From the NCBI GenBank assembly GCA_963920575.1, contig OY986969.1, forward strand, positions 10,475,096 through 10,539,095: a DNA stretch of 64,000 nucleotides. Reading direction: 5' to 3'. Under the pieces are notes generated by a model that was not told where the DNA came from, searched no databases, and worked only from the letters and a program-made list of their open reading frames with translations. This DNA comes from Narthecium ossifragum (taxonomy: Eukaryota > Streptophyta > Magnoliopsida > Dioscoreales > Nartheciaceae). A program made the translations under genes and the position numbers. Shown one piece after another: positions 40,419-52,009 of this stretch (the first letter of the stretch is position 1; every line of letters starts with the position of its first letter).

Positions 40419-41885
40419 TGATGAATAAATTTTCTATCTCGCAAGTATACGAATCGGTGCAATCAGTATAGCAGCAAAACGAGTATCGTACCCACAGAGA
40501 TTTGTAGAGATTATTAGAGTAAAACGCTAAAGAACAGAAAAGAAAGAAAATAAGGAAGGGAAAATAAGAAATATGAAGTATCGAAAATAAATGATCTAAT
40601 AAAGAAATAAGAAAACGATAGAAATATGATAGATGAATACTAAGGTTATGATTTCACCATAACATCCTCATTCTATTCATTGAATCAATAAAGATTTTAG
40701 TTTAATTCCAAGGGCTCGTTCTTCCGGTATGATGATCCGTTTGGCCACGGTCTTCACCAAGTACCCTCAATTAACCCTAGCTAATGAACCCATAACTAAG
40801 TGTTAACCAAGAATCCATTAAGCTCTGAAGAACAGTCATGAACCAAGAATTGTCTTAGCTTGAACCCGGCCTCGACATAAACTCATTCATTCATAGATCC
40901 TGCAAGATTAGGGAATGAACCCTCGCCCAATCTCACATAAAACAATCTATAATACTTTTATTGGCCAGATAAAGGTATTTAAGATCTTAGTTATAATAAT
41001 GAATGAAACAAGGAAAATAAACTGATTAAATAATCATGATCCAATAACATAGAATGATTCAGTTAGGCTACATCGGTACCTTAGAGAAGAAACTAGCCAC
41101 TCATGTTCATAATGAGGGCAACAAAACTAATGAAGAAATAAGATGAGGAAAAGAAAAGAAAACCAGGCCTGGAACCCGTCTCCTCTCCTCCAAACGCTGT
41201 CCAAAAGCCCCTCTCAAACCCTAGAAAGAGTTCTATTTATAGCCTAAAGTGTCTCCATCCACGGATTTGATCTAAACCATTGATTTTCTTCACTGGGAAA
41301 GTAGGATCAATCCCTCCCAGGGTGTCGCATCGATCACTCTCATTAAAAACTTCAATTTCTGGCTTCGCCCGAGTCCAATCGATCGGACTATGGGTGTCGG
41401 ATCGATCGGACTCATCAGGATGGATGGAGGGATCGATCGGACTGTGTACAGCTGAAAAATATGTGTTCTGTCAGGTTTCTGCATAGTCGGATCGATCGGA
41501 CTCCAGGTGTCGGATCGATCGGACTTTCCAGCGTTTTTACTGTTTTGTCATCCAGACTGCGCCATTGGTACTAAAATTAACGTAACTTTCTCTATGAAAT
41601 TCGGAATCACGAACCGTAAAATTCTCCAGAATCTAGACTTCAAGAACTTTCCAACTATATATGACACATCATCTGGTTCTTCATGAACAGGTACATGTTA
41701 ATTTTTGAAGTTGATGTATATACTCTTTTCTGCTTCTTTTAGGTCCAATTTCCTGCATTTTCCAAACAACTATGTGAAGCAATATATAGATATAAAAATA
41801 GTAATAAAGATGTTGATTAAGGATAATAATCTAGCAATTTAGATGGTTATAAGACTGTTCAGAGTGCACTTTCATGCACTCATCA
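40419..41885 (-). mobile_element. Inner Athila 5' LTR
   Basis: This LTR of 1467 bp starts (minus strand) TGATGAGTGCATGAAAG at 41885 and ends TTCATCA at 40419. Its minus-strand TATA box is TATAAATAG (41233-41241), and the paired ATCGAT array lies upstream of it at 41305-41525. Confidence 0.92.
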
Positions 41886-42104
41886 TACTTCTTTAACAAG
41901 CAATCAAATGCTTTATTGCAAAAGTGCATCCCCCCATCACTTATAATCGCCCAAGGTGTTCCAAACCTTGTAAAAATCATATATTTCAAGAAACTCACCA
42001 CGGTCTTGCTATCATTGTTCCTGGTTGCAATTGCATCAATCCACTTAGATTAGTAATCCACTGCTATAAGAATATAAGTATGCCCATATGACGGAAGAAA
42101 CGGC
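41886..42104 (-). pseudogene. pol: Outer Athila integrase core, second part
   Basis: It continues 22114-22727 after the inner element: on the minus strand it covers the stretch from the end of DYVSK through VVSFLKYMIFTRFG and the start of the ISDGG region. At about 42096 the integrase sequence jumps directly to the primer-binding site (AACGGCGCCAAAAACT). All of gag, protease, RT and RNase H is therefore deleted. The junction falls in AACGG, present in both integrase (GGAAACGGTCCC) and the primer-binding site (GCAACGGCGCC). Confidence 0.82.
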
Positions 42105-42114
42105 GCCAAAAACT

Positions 42115-43360
42115 TGATCAATGATAATCTGTTCGATCGCGGTCTTCACTAAGTACCCTTAATTAACCCAAGCTAATGAACCCATAACTAAGTGTTAATC
42201 AAGAATCCATTAAGCTCTAAAGAACAATTATGAACCAAGAGTTGTCTTAGCTTGAACCCGGCCTTGACATAAACTCATTCATTCATAGATCCTACAAGAT
42301 TAGGGAATGAACCCTCGCCCAATCTCACATAAAACAATCTATAATACTTCTATTGGCCAGATAAAGGTATTTAAGATCTCAGTTATAATAATGAATGAAA
42401 CAAGGAAAATAAACTGATTAAAACATTAATTCAATAGCATAGAATGATTCAGTTATGGCTTCATCGGTTCCTTAGCAAAGGGATTAGCCACTCATGTTCA
42501 TCATAAAAACAACCAAGATATTCATAAGAAAGATAAGAAAGAAAAACCCTATATCTTTATGTGGTCTTCTCCCCTCTTTCCGGCCTTCAAAACTCCTCCA
42601 ATAGTGATGGCCGACCCCCCCTCAAACCCTAGAAAGAGTCCTATTTATAGCCTTAAAGTGTCTCCATCCTCGGATTAGATCTGAGCCGTTAATTTTCTTC
42701 ACTGCGAAGGTAAGATCGATCCTTCCATAGGTGTAAGATCGATTCTTTGATATCAAAATCTTCAATTTCTGGCTACGCCCGAGGAAGATCGATCCTTTGA
42801 TAGAAGCATGATCGATCCTTCTAAGTAGGATGGATGGTAGGATGGATCCTTCGATAGGAAAAAGATCGATCCTTCTCTTCGACGATTTCCTCAATATTCT
42901 CGAGTGAAAGGAGGATCGATTCTTCTGTGATCATCTGAAAAGTATGTGTTTTGTCAGGTCTATCTACATAAAGGATCGATCCTTTTAAGGAACATGATCG
43001 ATCCGTCTTTCTAGAGTATTTACTGTTTTGTCATCCAGACTGCGCCATTGATACTAATATTGCCGTAACTTCCTGTACAAAACTCGGAATCACGAACCGT
43101 AAAATTATCCACAAACTAGACTTCAAGAGCTTTCCAACTATGTATAGAACATTATCTGGTTCATTCTGAGCAGGTACAAATTCGATGTTGAATATTACAT
43201 ATCTTTGCTTCTTTAGCTCCTATTTCCTGCATATTCCAAATAACTTTGTGAAGCAACATATAAGTATAAAAATAGTACTAAAAAGACTAATTAAGGATGA
43301 AACATCCAGTAATTAAACTAGTTATATGGCTATTCAGAGTGCACTTTCATGCACTCATCA
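42115..43360 (-). mobile_element. Outer Athila 5' LTR with internal deletion
   Basis: It is homologous to 40419-41885 but 1246 bp long: it jumps from the terminal TGATCA to ATGATAATCTGTTCG, losing roughly 300 bp. It ends GCACTCATCA at 43360. The U3 palindromes differ in sequence from the inner element (GATCGATCCTT instead of GATCGATCGGA), yet the cores at 42715/42738, 42788/42811 and 42842/42865 keep the 23-bp pair spacing. Confidence 0.85.
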
Positions 43361-44010
43361 CATAGCACCAGTGTTAGGTTGCCCACATGAACCAATCATA
43401 GATCGAAGTGGAAACGGTGGCAAGTGAGAACTCGCATGGGAGAGAGAACATCGACCAATAAAAATTGCCTAGCATTAATGAGACCTGATGCATGAGCACG
43501 GTCTCAATATAAGTGATAATAGTATAAGTGTCATTCTAATAAAGGCCATCATGATGGGATTAGTCTCGATATAAGAAATGTCATCGGCGAGGGAAAGCTT
43601 ACCCGTCGACCAATATAGCATCTCGAAGGGTCGATGCCCAAATGTGTTCATACATGGAGAGCTCACCCGTCGACCGATATAGAATATCGAGGTTCGATTC
43701 CCCATCAGATCAATGCATTATATGCATCGACAAGAGGAAATATCTTCGATGTTGATGTATTGGCCAAATCATATAAAGTAACTCGGTCATCATAATTTGC
43801 TCATATGACTTAATTAAAACACCTCATGACTCACTCGAACCAATTTGACTCAAGTCAACCATCAGAGATTAACTAGAGGCCACACGTCACAACTGATCAC
43901 CATTTAACCCAAGGATACGAAAGCCGCCCGGGGAAATACGAGGCCACCGTTACACACGATCCGCCCCGGGATATAGGAGGTCACCGTTACCCATGATGAC
44001 GTCCGTGGCG
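43361..44010. other. Unassigned region with short direct repeats
   Basis: Two imperfect direct repeats are visible: TTACCCGTCGACCAATATAG/TCACCCGTCGACCGATATAG (64 bp apart, near 43600 and 43664) and a ~37-bp unit around GAGG(C/T)CACCGTTAC near 43942 and 43978. No coding frame has a recognisable domain. It may be the leader or LTR of another element; the other boundary is not visible. Confidence 0.4.
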
Positions 44011-44998
44011 CCAGGAAAGCGGAACCGGAACTAAACTAACTGTGAAATTTTTTTGCGAGGGTTCCCTCTAATCTACTGGTTTCCCTAAGCAATCATCAAG
44101 CACCCTCATTATATAAATATAATTAATAGAAACCTCAAAGATAAGATTACAAACCCAAATGTTGCAAATCTAGAAAACCTCAAAGAGGGTAAATCAAGTA
44201 TAAACATTTACACACTCCCGTAGGAGGCTAACTATACAAAGGGTCCTGCTAAAAAAGATCACCACTCCTCAAACACCGCCACACGCCGTCGTGACACCAA
44301 ACGCCTACCCGGTAGGGGCCATAGAAGAGGAGCTAATGTCTGCACCTGCAAAACGCAACCCGGGTAGGAATGAGCAACTAAGCTCAGCAGGGAAACTAGA
44401 CTACGACTCACAGAAGGAAGAGGGAAATGGAATAGTGTCACCCCCAAGCAAAGCCTAGGTGTACACATGGGCCCCATAACCCCACCGCGTGTCCCTGAGA
44501 GGCCTCAGTCATGGTCTTCCAACTGAACTGGTCACCCTCAGCAAGGCAAGAAACCAGCATTGCTAGCCGAGAACTGACACCGCTGAGTAGGCACACCCTC
44601 TACTCAAGAGACAAGAGAACCAGATACCGGCTACACCTCAGAACCCGGCTCGAGGTAGAGACGACCTCTAAAACCTCGATCAATAGGTGTTCAAGTAATC
44701 TAGGCCTATCATTGAATTCGACTGAACAAAACCATCCAACCCTTGACCAAGTTACACAGCCCCCGGTACTAAGGCTAAATCCGAGCTCCTAAGCCCTCGG
44801 GACGGCGACACTATAGATCACCTATGCCCTAACCTTATGCAACTGATGCACAATCAAATGTATGCTAGGAATACACGCAGGAAGACAAGTAAGCATGCAA
44901 CACATGTGATGAAAATAATAAGCATGGTCTGGGCTCGGCACCTTGTTGGCCCGGGGTGATGAACAGATAAAATAAGCCAAGGAACTGCTGCAGTGGTA
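44011..44998 (-). mobile_element. Tekay-type LTR fragment, minus strand
   Basis: On the minus strand it matches the 3' half of the 676-2905 family: GGAACCGGAACTAAACT, GCGAGGGTTCCCTCTAATC, CTCCCGTAGGAG, TGCAAAACGCAACCCGGGTA and CATAACCCCACCG. It is cut at AGTGGTA (44998), inside the word conserved as CAGTGGTACCACCACT, by the LTR of element A. Confidence 0.8.
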
Positions 44999-45001
44999 AT
45001 C

Positions 45002-46659
45002 TGATAAGACTTGAAAAGTGCACAAATCATCCTTTTAACGAGATGTTGTTAGTCTCTGAGCAATGCTATTTTGATAGTCTATGATGTATTTCAGGTATAA
45101 GAGCCTTCAATGAAGATTAGATTATGTTTGGTGCTAAAACGAACAAATAACGAACCTGCGAAGTCAAAGGAGCAAAGGTGGGCCATCTTTAAAGATTAAA
45201 CTGTACCTGCTGATGAAGAACCATATATGGTTGGAAGGCTCTTGAAGTCTAGTTTTTGAAGAATTTTACGGTTCGCGATTCCGAGTTTCCGAGAGGAAGT
45301 TACAGCAATTTTAGTACCGATAGCGCAGTCTGGATGGCAAAACAGTAAATACTCTGGAAAGTCCGATCGATCCGACACCTAGAGTAGGATCGATCCTACT
45401 ATCCATCCTACTGAGTAGGATCGATCCGACACCCATAGTGGGATCGATCGGACTCGGGCGTAGCCAGAAATTGAAGATTTTGATGCAAAGGATCGATCCT
45501 ACACCCCTGGAGGGATCGATCCTACCTTTCAAGTGAAGAAATCAATGGTTTAGATCAAATCCGAGGATGGAGACACTTAAGGCTATAAATAGATATCTTT
45601 TAGGGTTTTTTGGGGGCTCTTCCTTGGCCTTTTGGCTGAGCCTTCTTAGTTCTTTTTCTTCCTTCTTTTACATAAGTTAGGTTAGATCTTTGGGGGAAGA
45701 TCCATGGGTGGAGCGTGGCGACAACCTTCATCGACGGATCTCCTTTCTAAAGATGAGTAGCTAAAACCCTAACCATGGGATTCTTATGATGTAATTAGGG
45801 TTTCTATTAGGGATTTCTTAGATCTAGGGCTTGTATACATTATTGATTGGCTTATATGGATTGATTCGTATTTCTTTTATACCTTGGTGTCGATTTCTTG
45901 CTAGATGTATGGATTGTTATTGTTTGCATTTGATTCCGGAGCTTGTGTATGCTAGGACTTTGATTGGATTCATCCAAATAAGAGGACCATGCTAGTCCCA
46001 TGGTATCTCGGATGAAATCTTCTTCGTGATTAGGGATTGTATAGTGCTAGTCCCACTATAGTAGTGCTAGTCCCACTATGTTTCATCCCTAATCCTTCAT
46101 GCATCTTACCTTTGTATTTTCGGCCATCGAGATGCGAAGTCATCTCGATCGTACACTTAAATCCATATCCATGTTACTATTTGCGATGAATTCATCCTAA
46201 TAAGAGGGTTCATTAGCAGTGAACGTAACTAATCATTCGGTCACTGATAATTAGATAATTGTTCTTGCTAAAAAGGAATCCTAAACAGAACTTGTTGAGT
46301 GATAAGGAGAACTAGCCATTCACTTATCAATTATTAGGAAGCCACTTATCGTGTTTGCATGTCCTGATCTTAGGAAGACTTGGTAGAAACTTAGTTACTG
46401 ATTAAGAACTCCATGGTATCTTTTATCGCATTTATAAATCCTTTAGTATTAGTTTAGTTTCAATTCTGGATATTTTCCCAACTTATCGGTAGGAATACTT
46501 AGATTGAGTTTAGTAGTTTAATTATTTTCCTACGCATTCCTTGTGGATTCGACTTGGACTCACTGCTATCTACCACTAAAGTAGTTAGTTAGTAGTTTGA
46601 TTATAAATTTGTAATTTTGAGTAGACTTGTTAAGGAACAACACTTTTCAAGCTCTATCA
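45002..46659 (+). mobile_element. 5' LTR of element A
   Basis: This LTR of 1658 bp has ends TGATAAGACTTG and CAAGCTCTATCA. ATCGAT pairs at 45366/45389, 45420/45443 and 45492/45515 are each 23 bp apart, just upstream of a TATA box (CTATAAATAG, 45583-45592). Parts resemble the inner Athila LTR in opposite orientation (TTTACTGTTTTGCCATCCAG, GTAGCCAGAAATTGAAG). A 21-bp tandem duplication (TAGTGCTAGTCCCACTAT) lies near 46030-46080. Confidence 0.88.
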
Positions 46660-46665
46660 AAATTT

Positions 46666-46683
46666 TGGCGCCGTTGCCGGGGA
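46666..46683 (+). other. Athila-type primer-binding site, element A
   Basis: TGGCGCCGTTGCCGGGGA starts six bases after the LTR end. Confidence 0.88.
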
Positions 46684-46946
46684 TTGCTATAGGAGATGAT
46701 TGAATTGCTTTGCTTAGTCTAATATTTCTTATAAATTTTCTTTCATATCTTAAAAAAAATGAAAAAAAAGGAAAAGAAAAAAAAAGATTTGTACTTACAT
46801 TGCTATATCTTCTTGTTATTAGGAGACGTCAACATAAGGAGAATCAACGGTCTACAATAGACGACGGACGTCTCGTGCTTGGACCAACCCCTTGTAATGT
46901 ATTTCTAACTTTTTGACTTGGTCCTTTTTTATTTGATTGTTTATAC

Positions 46947-47982
46947 ATGGCCGATGAGTATATGCCACCGGGTGCCGCATTGAACAATTATTTTTTACCA
47001 TCTAATTATGCACCCGCTTATGTTAATGATACATATGATTTCTCAAATCCGACAAATGATTCGCATTCATACACCTATAATCCGGATTTGGGTGATCATT
47101 CATACCCTTATTGGCAATTCCAAGGTTGCTATCCTCATAATGTTCAACCACAAGATACGAGCAAACCGGACCAATACTTTGCACCTAGTTTTGAACCATC
47201 TTATCTTTCTCAAACACAATCCTCACCACCCCAACATTGGTATGAACCATCCCTTCCCCTTGCACCACAACCACAAATAGATCTAGCTGTAAAGGAAAGG
47301 ATTCTTAAAGCTTTAGAGACTTTTGAGGCACAAAGCCAACTTATACATTCTCATTCACAATTAATAGCTAATATATAAGCCCGAATGGGACAAATAGCTT
47401 CTTTGATTGATTCATATGATGATGAGGTTGATGGTTGTGAGAATGAGGTTGTGTCTCCTAATTTTGATGATAATGCGTATGATGCTCAGTGTACCAATGT
47501 TTATGATGCATGCAACGATGAGATTCCTTTTGGGGTTTTACCGGTTCGTGAGACTTTTGAGGAACTAACACCAATGATACATTCTCATTCACAATTAATA
47601 GCCAATATAGAAGCCCGAATTGGACAAATAGCTTCTTTGATAGATTCATATGATGATGACGTTGATGGTGGTGTGAATGAGGTAGTGCCTCCTAATGTTG
47701 ATGACAATGCTTATGATACATGCAACGATGAGATTACTTGTGAGGTATTACCGGTTCGTGATACTTTCAATGATAATACGCCTTGTGATATGAATGAATC
47801 GGCCCCTCCGATGTTTCTTGATGATAATGGTATTGAGGAATGCGTGCATGATTTTTAATGATTTCCTTACCAAGGACCTGTCTTTCATCTTTGATGAGTT
47901 ATGTTTGCATGTCTTCTCTATTCTTCGGTCCATGTATTTCTTCACATGGAACCACCGACCACCCAAACTCAATTTTAGTTGA
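46947..47982 (+). pseudogene. Gag-derived ORF of element A, broken
   Basis: The start was chosen at MADEYMPPG because all three family members begin there. The N-terminal part has APAYVNDTYDFSNP, YTYNPDLGDHSYPYWQF and QPQ-rich sequence. A ~75-residue coiled-coil module (HSHSQLIANI-ARMGQIASLIDSY...NDEI...VLPVR-TF) is present twice in tandem, about 234 bp apart. The first copy has TAA (47376-47378) where the second has GAA. After 47858 the frame ends; the conserved C-terminus (FDELCLHVFSILRSMYFFTW, then NHRPPK) is in another frame, so at least one frameshift lies near 47850. Function is unknown; a Gag-like or RNA-binding scaffold is possible. Confidence 0.78.
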
Positions 47983-47991
47983 GCTTGCATT

Positions 47992-48041
47992 ATGTCGAGC
48001 TAGAGACATTAAACCAGGCGCTTGATGGGAGGCAACCCATC
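47992..48041 (+). promoter_or_regulatory. Double hairpin, element A
   Basis: Hairpin 1 (47992-48009) pairs ATGTC with GACAT perfectly across GAGCTAGA. Hairpin 2 (48024-48041) pairs GATGGG with CCCATC across AGGCAA. Compared with the inner Athila, a C-G pair became T-A in hairpin 1, and the outer pairs of hairpin 2 changed on both sides. Confidence 0.75.
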
Positions 48042-48266
48042 CTTGATTTGTTTTTTTTTAGTTTTCTTCGCATGCTTGTTTCATTTCTACTTCTTTGCAT
48101 AGTTTTTTTTGATTGTCTGATAATGCTGTCATCGCTGTGAGTGGATGGTCGTGTTAATTGTTAGCTTGGGGTGTCCTTACTTGATTTCATTTGGCCTGGA
48201 GAGGTCCATATTTTTCGATGGTGTTTAGAGGCTTAATTCCCAGGTTTATTATGCGTTTTATTATGT

Positions 48267-48870
48267 TTCTTTGAGAGCGATCGATCCGTCCTCACAAGGT
48301 AGGATCGATCCTCCTTCGCTTCACACATATTTTTCATTGGGCATTAGTCGAATCGATCCCACCTACCCCCATGGATCGATCCGAGGTGGGTATTTAACTT
48401 TGACAGAACGTTGTGTTTTCTTCACTCCACCACATGATCGATCCTTCTATCCCTCCATCTAAACTCTACTCCATAAGGTAGTCGGATCGATCGTGCCAAG
48501 GGAGAGCGATCGATCCTATGTGTTCATTTAATCGTGACAGAACGTAGTGTATTCCGCGTGACACCTTCCGATCGATCCATCTATCCCTCCGGTAATAATA
48601 GAACATCTAAGATAGTCGGATCGATCCCTCCTCCGGAGTAGGATCGATCCTAGGTGGCTATTTGTTTGTGACAGAACGTGGTGTTTTGGACGAGTTACCT
48701 ACCGATCGATCCTTCTATCCATCCTTCTCAATGAGTCTAGTCAAGTAAGTAGGATCGATCCTTCTAAATGAGTTTGATCGATCGGGCCTCTTTATTCACT
48801 TGTTCATCCGATTGCACCCGATGCATCCATGTGGCGACGGATCGATCCAACCGGTCCAGTCCGATCGATC
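48267..48870 (+). repeat. 134-bp tandem repeats with ATCGAT palindromes
   Basis: The marker TGACAGAACGT occurs at 48401, 48535 and 48669, exactly 134 bp apart. Each unit has a palindrome pair about 23 bp apart (48352/48375; also 48280/48304), then GTG-TATTT, TGACAGAACG, GTGTTTT and ATCGATCC-TCTATCC. Further decayed sites run to 48870. It lies in the 3' UTR of element A, not the LTR. Confidence 0.85.
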
Positions 48871-48978
48871 CTGCTCGAGTTCTTCTAAAACTCACATGGT
48901 CAGCACCTCCGCCATCCTCCTTCCAAACCTTCGCCGGCCTCTACCACCATCGAAACCACCTCCTCCGACGCCGGTAAG

Positions 48979-50623
48979 TGATCGCTCACAAACATCGTCG
49001 TTAAAACGTTGCAAACTCAATCAAATATTAAATTTATAATCCTTATTCAATCACTAAACTACTAGGTAGAAATAGCGGTGAAGTCGGGAATCGATCCACA
49101 GGAAAAACATTGAAAATCAAAATCAATTCTCAAAACCCTAAAACTAAGGAAAAGAATCAAAGATAGAATAGAGTTATCTAAAGTAATAAATAAAAAAGAT
49201 AAAAGGTTGATCAATTTGAATCAATGGAGTAGTTACTTAGGAATTAATCAATCCACCCTAGTTTCATTATTAGTCTTCTCTAGTTATCATCTTGTTCCCT
49301 TCTCTCAACATTATGGATCATATGGCTACAAGCTCACATGAATCCCTAAAAGAAAGTTAATGTTCCCAATGGCATAGCCTATTTTTGTTTGGCATAGATT
49401 GTCTTTGGTCCTACGATTACCTTAAATTATACTACTCCTAATGACCTTGGCACAACCTATCTTCGCGTAGCATAGCTTATCTCAAAGGCAAACCAATAAC
49501 TTCATGAAAACCATCTCATAAATCCCTAAAATACGCCGGTAAGTTATCCTCTTGTTTTCTTGTCTAAACATTATAGATTCACAGCTTCTTAAGCTTACAT
49601 GAATCCCTAAAATAAGGTAAGTGTTTTCCAAAGGCATATTTTATCTTCGATTAGCATAGATTATCTTCGGGATAACCTTAGCACAAGCTATCTTCACTAA
49701 GCATAAAATATCTCATCGGTTATTCACAAACCACATAAAAACCATCATGTAGATCTCTACCATCAATCACTGAAATCAAGTAGGACTGAAAATACGTCAA
49801 GGAACTCTGTTCTCTCAACTCTTTTATCATTAAAACCAAATCTATAAGATCATGTCCAGAAAAAGAATACAAGATTCAACTAGAAAAATACAAGGAGGAT
49901 CTACTAAAGCTTCATGAGATCCCTAGATTCGATGAAGAACGATTGGGATCCACGTTGTAGCTCCATCTTCTCCATAGAATCCTCCAAACCCTAGTTCTCT
50001 CTTTGCTCTCTATGAGGACCTCCAATTTTCGGCCAGCAAACACCTTCTTATAGGTGTATTCCCGGAATTAGGGTTTTGGGTTGAGTTGGACCTCAAGTGC
50101 AACTCGGATTTCCTAGTTTAAGTCTGACATCCTCTTCCGGTCGCGAATGGGTTCAACCCGTCCGGAATTTGGAAATGTGCTCAACATGAACGATGTAGAT
50201 TAGGAAGTCTTCTGTCCTTTCCCAAAGATTTGACATTATTTAAACTTATCTGAAATATTTGACGAATATTCTCCTGAGCGTCGACGAACCAGTCTCCCAG
50301 CATCTGTTTATCTTCATATCCTTGAAAACTGCTATTAATCTGTACAGAATCTCGCGAAGTGTCCAACATGAAAGATGTGCATCGTGAAGTCTTCTATAAG
50401 TCCTCCAAATTTCAGGAATTTATGATTTATCTGGAGAATTGGGTGAATTCTTGTCAAACTGACAGCAGAGCAGCGTAATTTACACATATTAGTCTTTTTC
50501 TGTATTTTCCAACTTGAATCTTCATACAACCTAAAATCAACTAACAAACTATCAAATACAAATACTCTCAGGCAAACAAATGTAAATTAAGGGGTTTAAG
50601 TATGAACATTTAGTAACTCATCA
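48979..50623 (-). mobile_element. Solo or truncated Athila LTR, minus strand
   Basis: On the minus strand it starts TGATGAGTTACTAAATG at 50623 and ends GCGATCA at 48979; it is 1645 bp and of the same family as 12218-13657 and 53753-55190. It is about 200 bp longer because a segment is duplicated (49267-49540 and 49553-49770, both with CATGAATCCCTAAAA and GGCATA...ATTATC/GATTGTC). The flanks GTAAG and GAAGG do not match, so a clean single insertion is not supported. The left flank is element A and the right flank is chromovirus gag. Confidence 0.82.
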
Positions 50624-52009
50624 GAAGGGAGGCGGGGCCGTTCTCCTGGGGGCGATACACCCCCTCTTCGGGAACGCGAAGTCCTGCAGGCGACCATAGT
50701 TGACTGCAACGGCAAGTTGCCGAGCTCCAGCTTCAGCTCGAGCGATAAAACCATGACCAGAACATCCCTCTTGAAGAGGAAGAAGACTTGTCATCAGATG
50801 AGTCCTCCTTCCGAAATATGTATGGTGGCCAGCCTCTGTTTCGGCACCATAACCAACGTGATCGTTCCATGGATTACGAATTCAAGGTAGACCTACCTGA
50901 ATTCACGGGAGGATTGCAGCCGGAGATCTTTATTGACTGGCTTCATCAAATCGACCGTATATTTGATTTCCAAGAAGTACCTGACAACATCAAGGTGAAG
51001 TTGGTGTCTATCAAACTGAAGGGTCAAGCTTTGGCATGGTGGGAACAACTGAAGAGGGTTTGGGAGAAGTAGCAGAAGGACAAAATCCAAAGTTGGGAAA
51101 AGATGAAAAAAAGATGAAAGAGCACTTCCTTCCCTTTGGATGTACTCAGTCCCTCTTTCAGAAACTCCATACTTTACACCAAGGTACGCGATCTGTTGAA
51201 GAGTATACTGAAGAATTTTATAAGTTGCTTTCTAGGAACGATTTATCAAAAACAAAAGAGCAAACGGTCACGAGATACCTAAGGGGGCTACGACTATCTA
51301 TCTAGGATGTGTTGAGCCTTCATGCTTTGTGGATGGTTTCAGAGGCTTACCAGCGAGCGTTGACGGCTGAAAAATAGCAAGCACGGGCGGCCACAACTGA
51401 GAGGAACCAACAGACAATTCCAGTACCGACAAACCCGATTTTGCAGGCGAAGTCAGGCCCGTGTCCTATACCTCCAAATCCAGCCTCGGGATCCATCTTC
51501 AAGTGCTACCGTCGTGGTGAAGCAGGGCATCGGGCATCGGAGTGCGGGCTGCCTGCTAGTAGGCCCGGGAAGGCTCTGCACCTCGAAGACGAAGCTGCTG
51601 AGCATGCTGACCCATCTGAACACTCCTTCGATAGCTATGATGACGAAGGGGAGATCCTGTACGGTGACAGACAAGAGACCTTGGTCGTATGAAAGAGCTT
51701 CCTTTCTCCCAAGGAAGAGGCCGACAACAACTACTTGCAAACTAATATTTTCCAAACAACGTGTACTATCGACGGACGAGTTTGCAAGATGATAGTAGAT
51801 AGTGGAAGCTGTGAGAACACCATAGTGGATGAGGCAGTTTCCAAGCTACAACTTCCAATGGAGTCCCATCCTATTCCTTACCGGTTGTCCTGGCTCAAAC
51901 GTGGCAGTGAGGTATGGGTTGATAAACGCTGCTTGGTATCTTTTTCCATTGGTGCTAATTATCAAGATAGTGTATGGTGTGACGTCGTTACTATGGATGC
52001 ATGCCACCT
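50624..52009 (+). pseudogene. gag: Chromovirus gag and protease, several stops
   Basis: It begins inside gag (GGDTPPLREREV). The Gag domain includes [53 protein letters not shown] and [10 protein letters not shown]. In-frame stops are at 51070-51072, 51303-51305, 51375-51377 and near 51690. The zinc knuckle reads CYRRGEAGHRASEC, so its second Cys is replaced by Arg. Protease follows with MIVDSGSCENTIVDEAVSKL and the conserved HPIPYRLSWLKRGSEVWV and VWCDVVTMDACH. It stops at DACH, where a solo LTR is inserted. The lineage is a chromovirus of the CRM/Galadriel/Reina kind, distinct from the Tekay copy at 3028. Confidence 0.85.

Larger units (their letters stand above)
22728..41885 (-). mobile_element. 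Inner Athila element, full length, carrying a Sirevirus
   Basis: The minus-strand element has a 5' LTR (40419-41885), primer-binding site, gag, pol, 3' UTR, polypurine tract and 3' LTR. The 3' LTR is split by the Sirevirus into 22728-23288 and 32951-33861. Without the insert both LTRs are exactly 1467 bp, and the element is about 9.5 kb. About 56 LTR differences were counted by eye, near 4%. The target-site duplication is TACGT/TACTT (one mismatch). The host sequence is the integrase gene of another Athila element. Confidence 0.9.
45002..48978 (+). mobile_element. Non-autonomous Athila-related element A, 3' truncated
   Basis: LTR (45002-46659), primer-binding site, one Gag-derived ORF, the double hairpin and a 3' UTR with 134-bp repeats are present. 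There is no protease, RT or integrase, and no room for them. It would depend on an autonomous Athila for mobility. The 3' end is replaced by a minus-strand LTR at 48979. Confidence 0.8.

Noticed and set aside
48267..48870. Satellite or centromeric repeat array
   Set aside because: Only three to four units, confined to the UTR of one element and carrying the same palindromes as nearby LTRs.
48974..50628. Clean solo-LTR insertion with target duplication at 48979-50623
   Set aside because: The flanking 5-mers GTAAG and GAAGG do not match, and the two sides belong to different elements.
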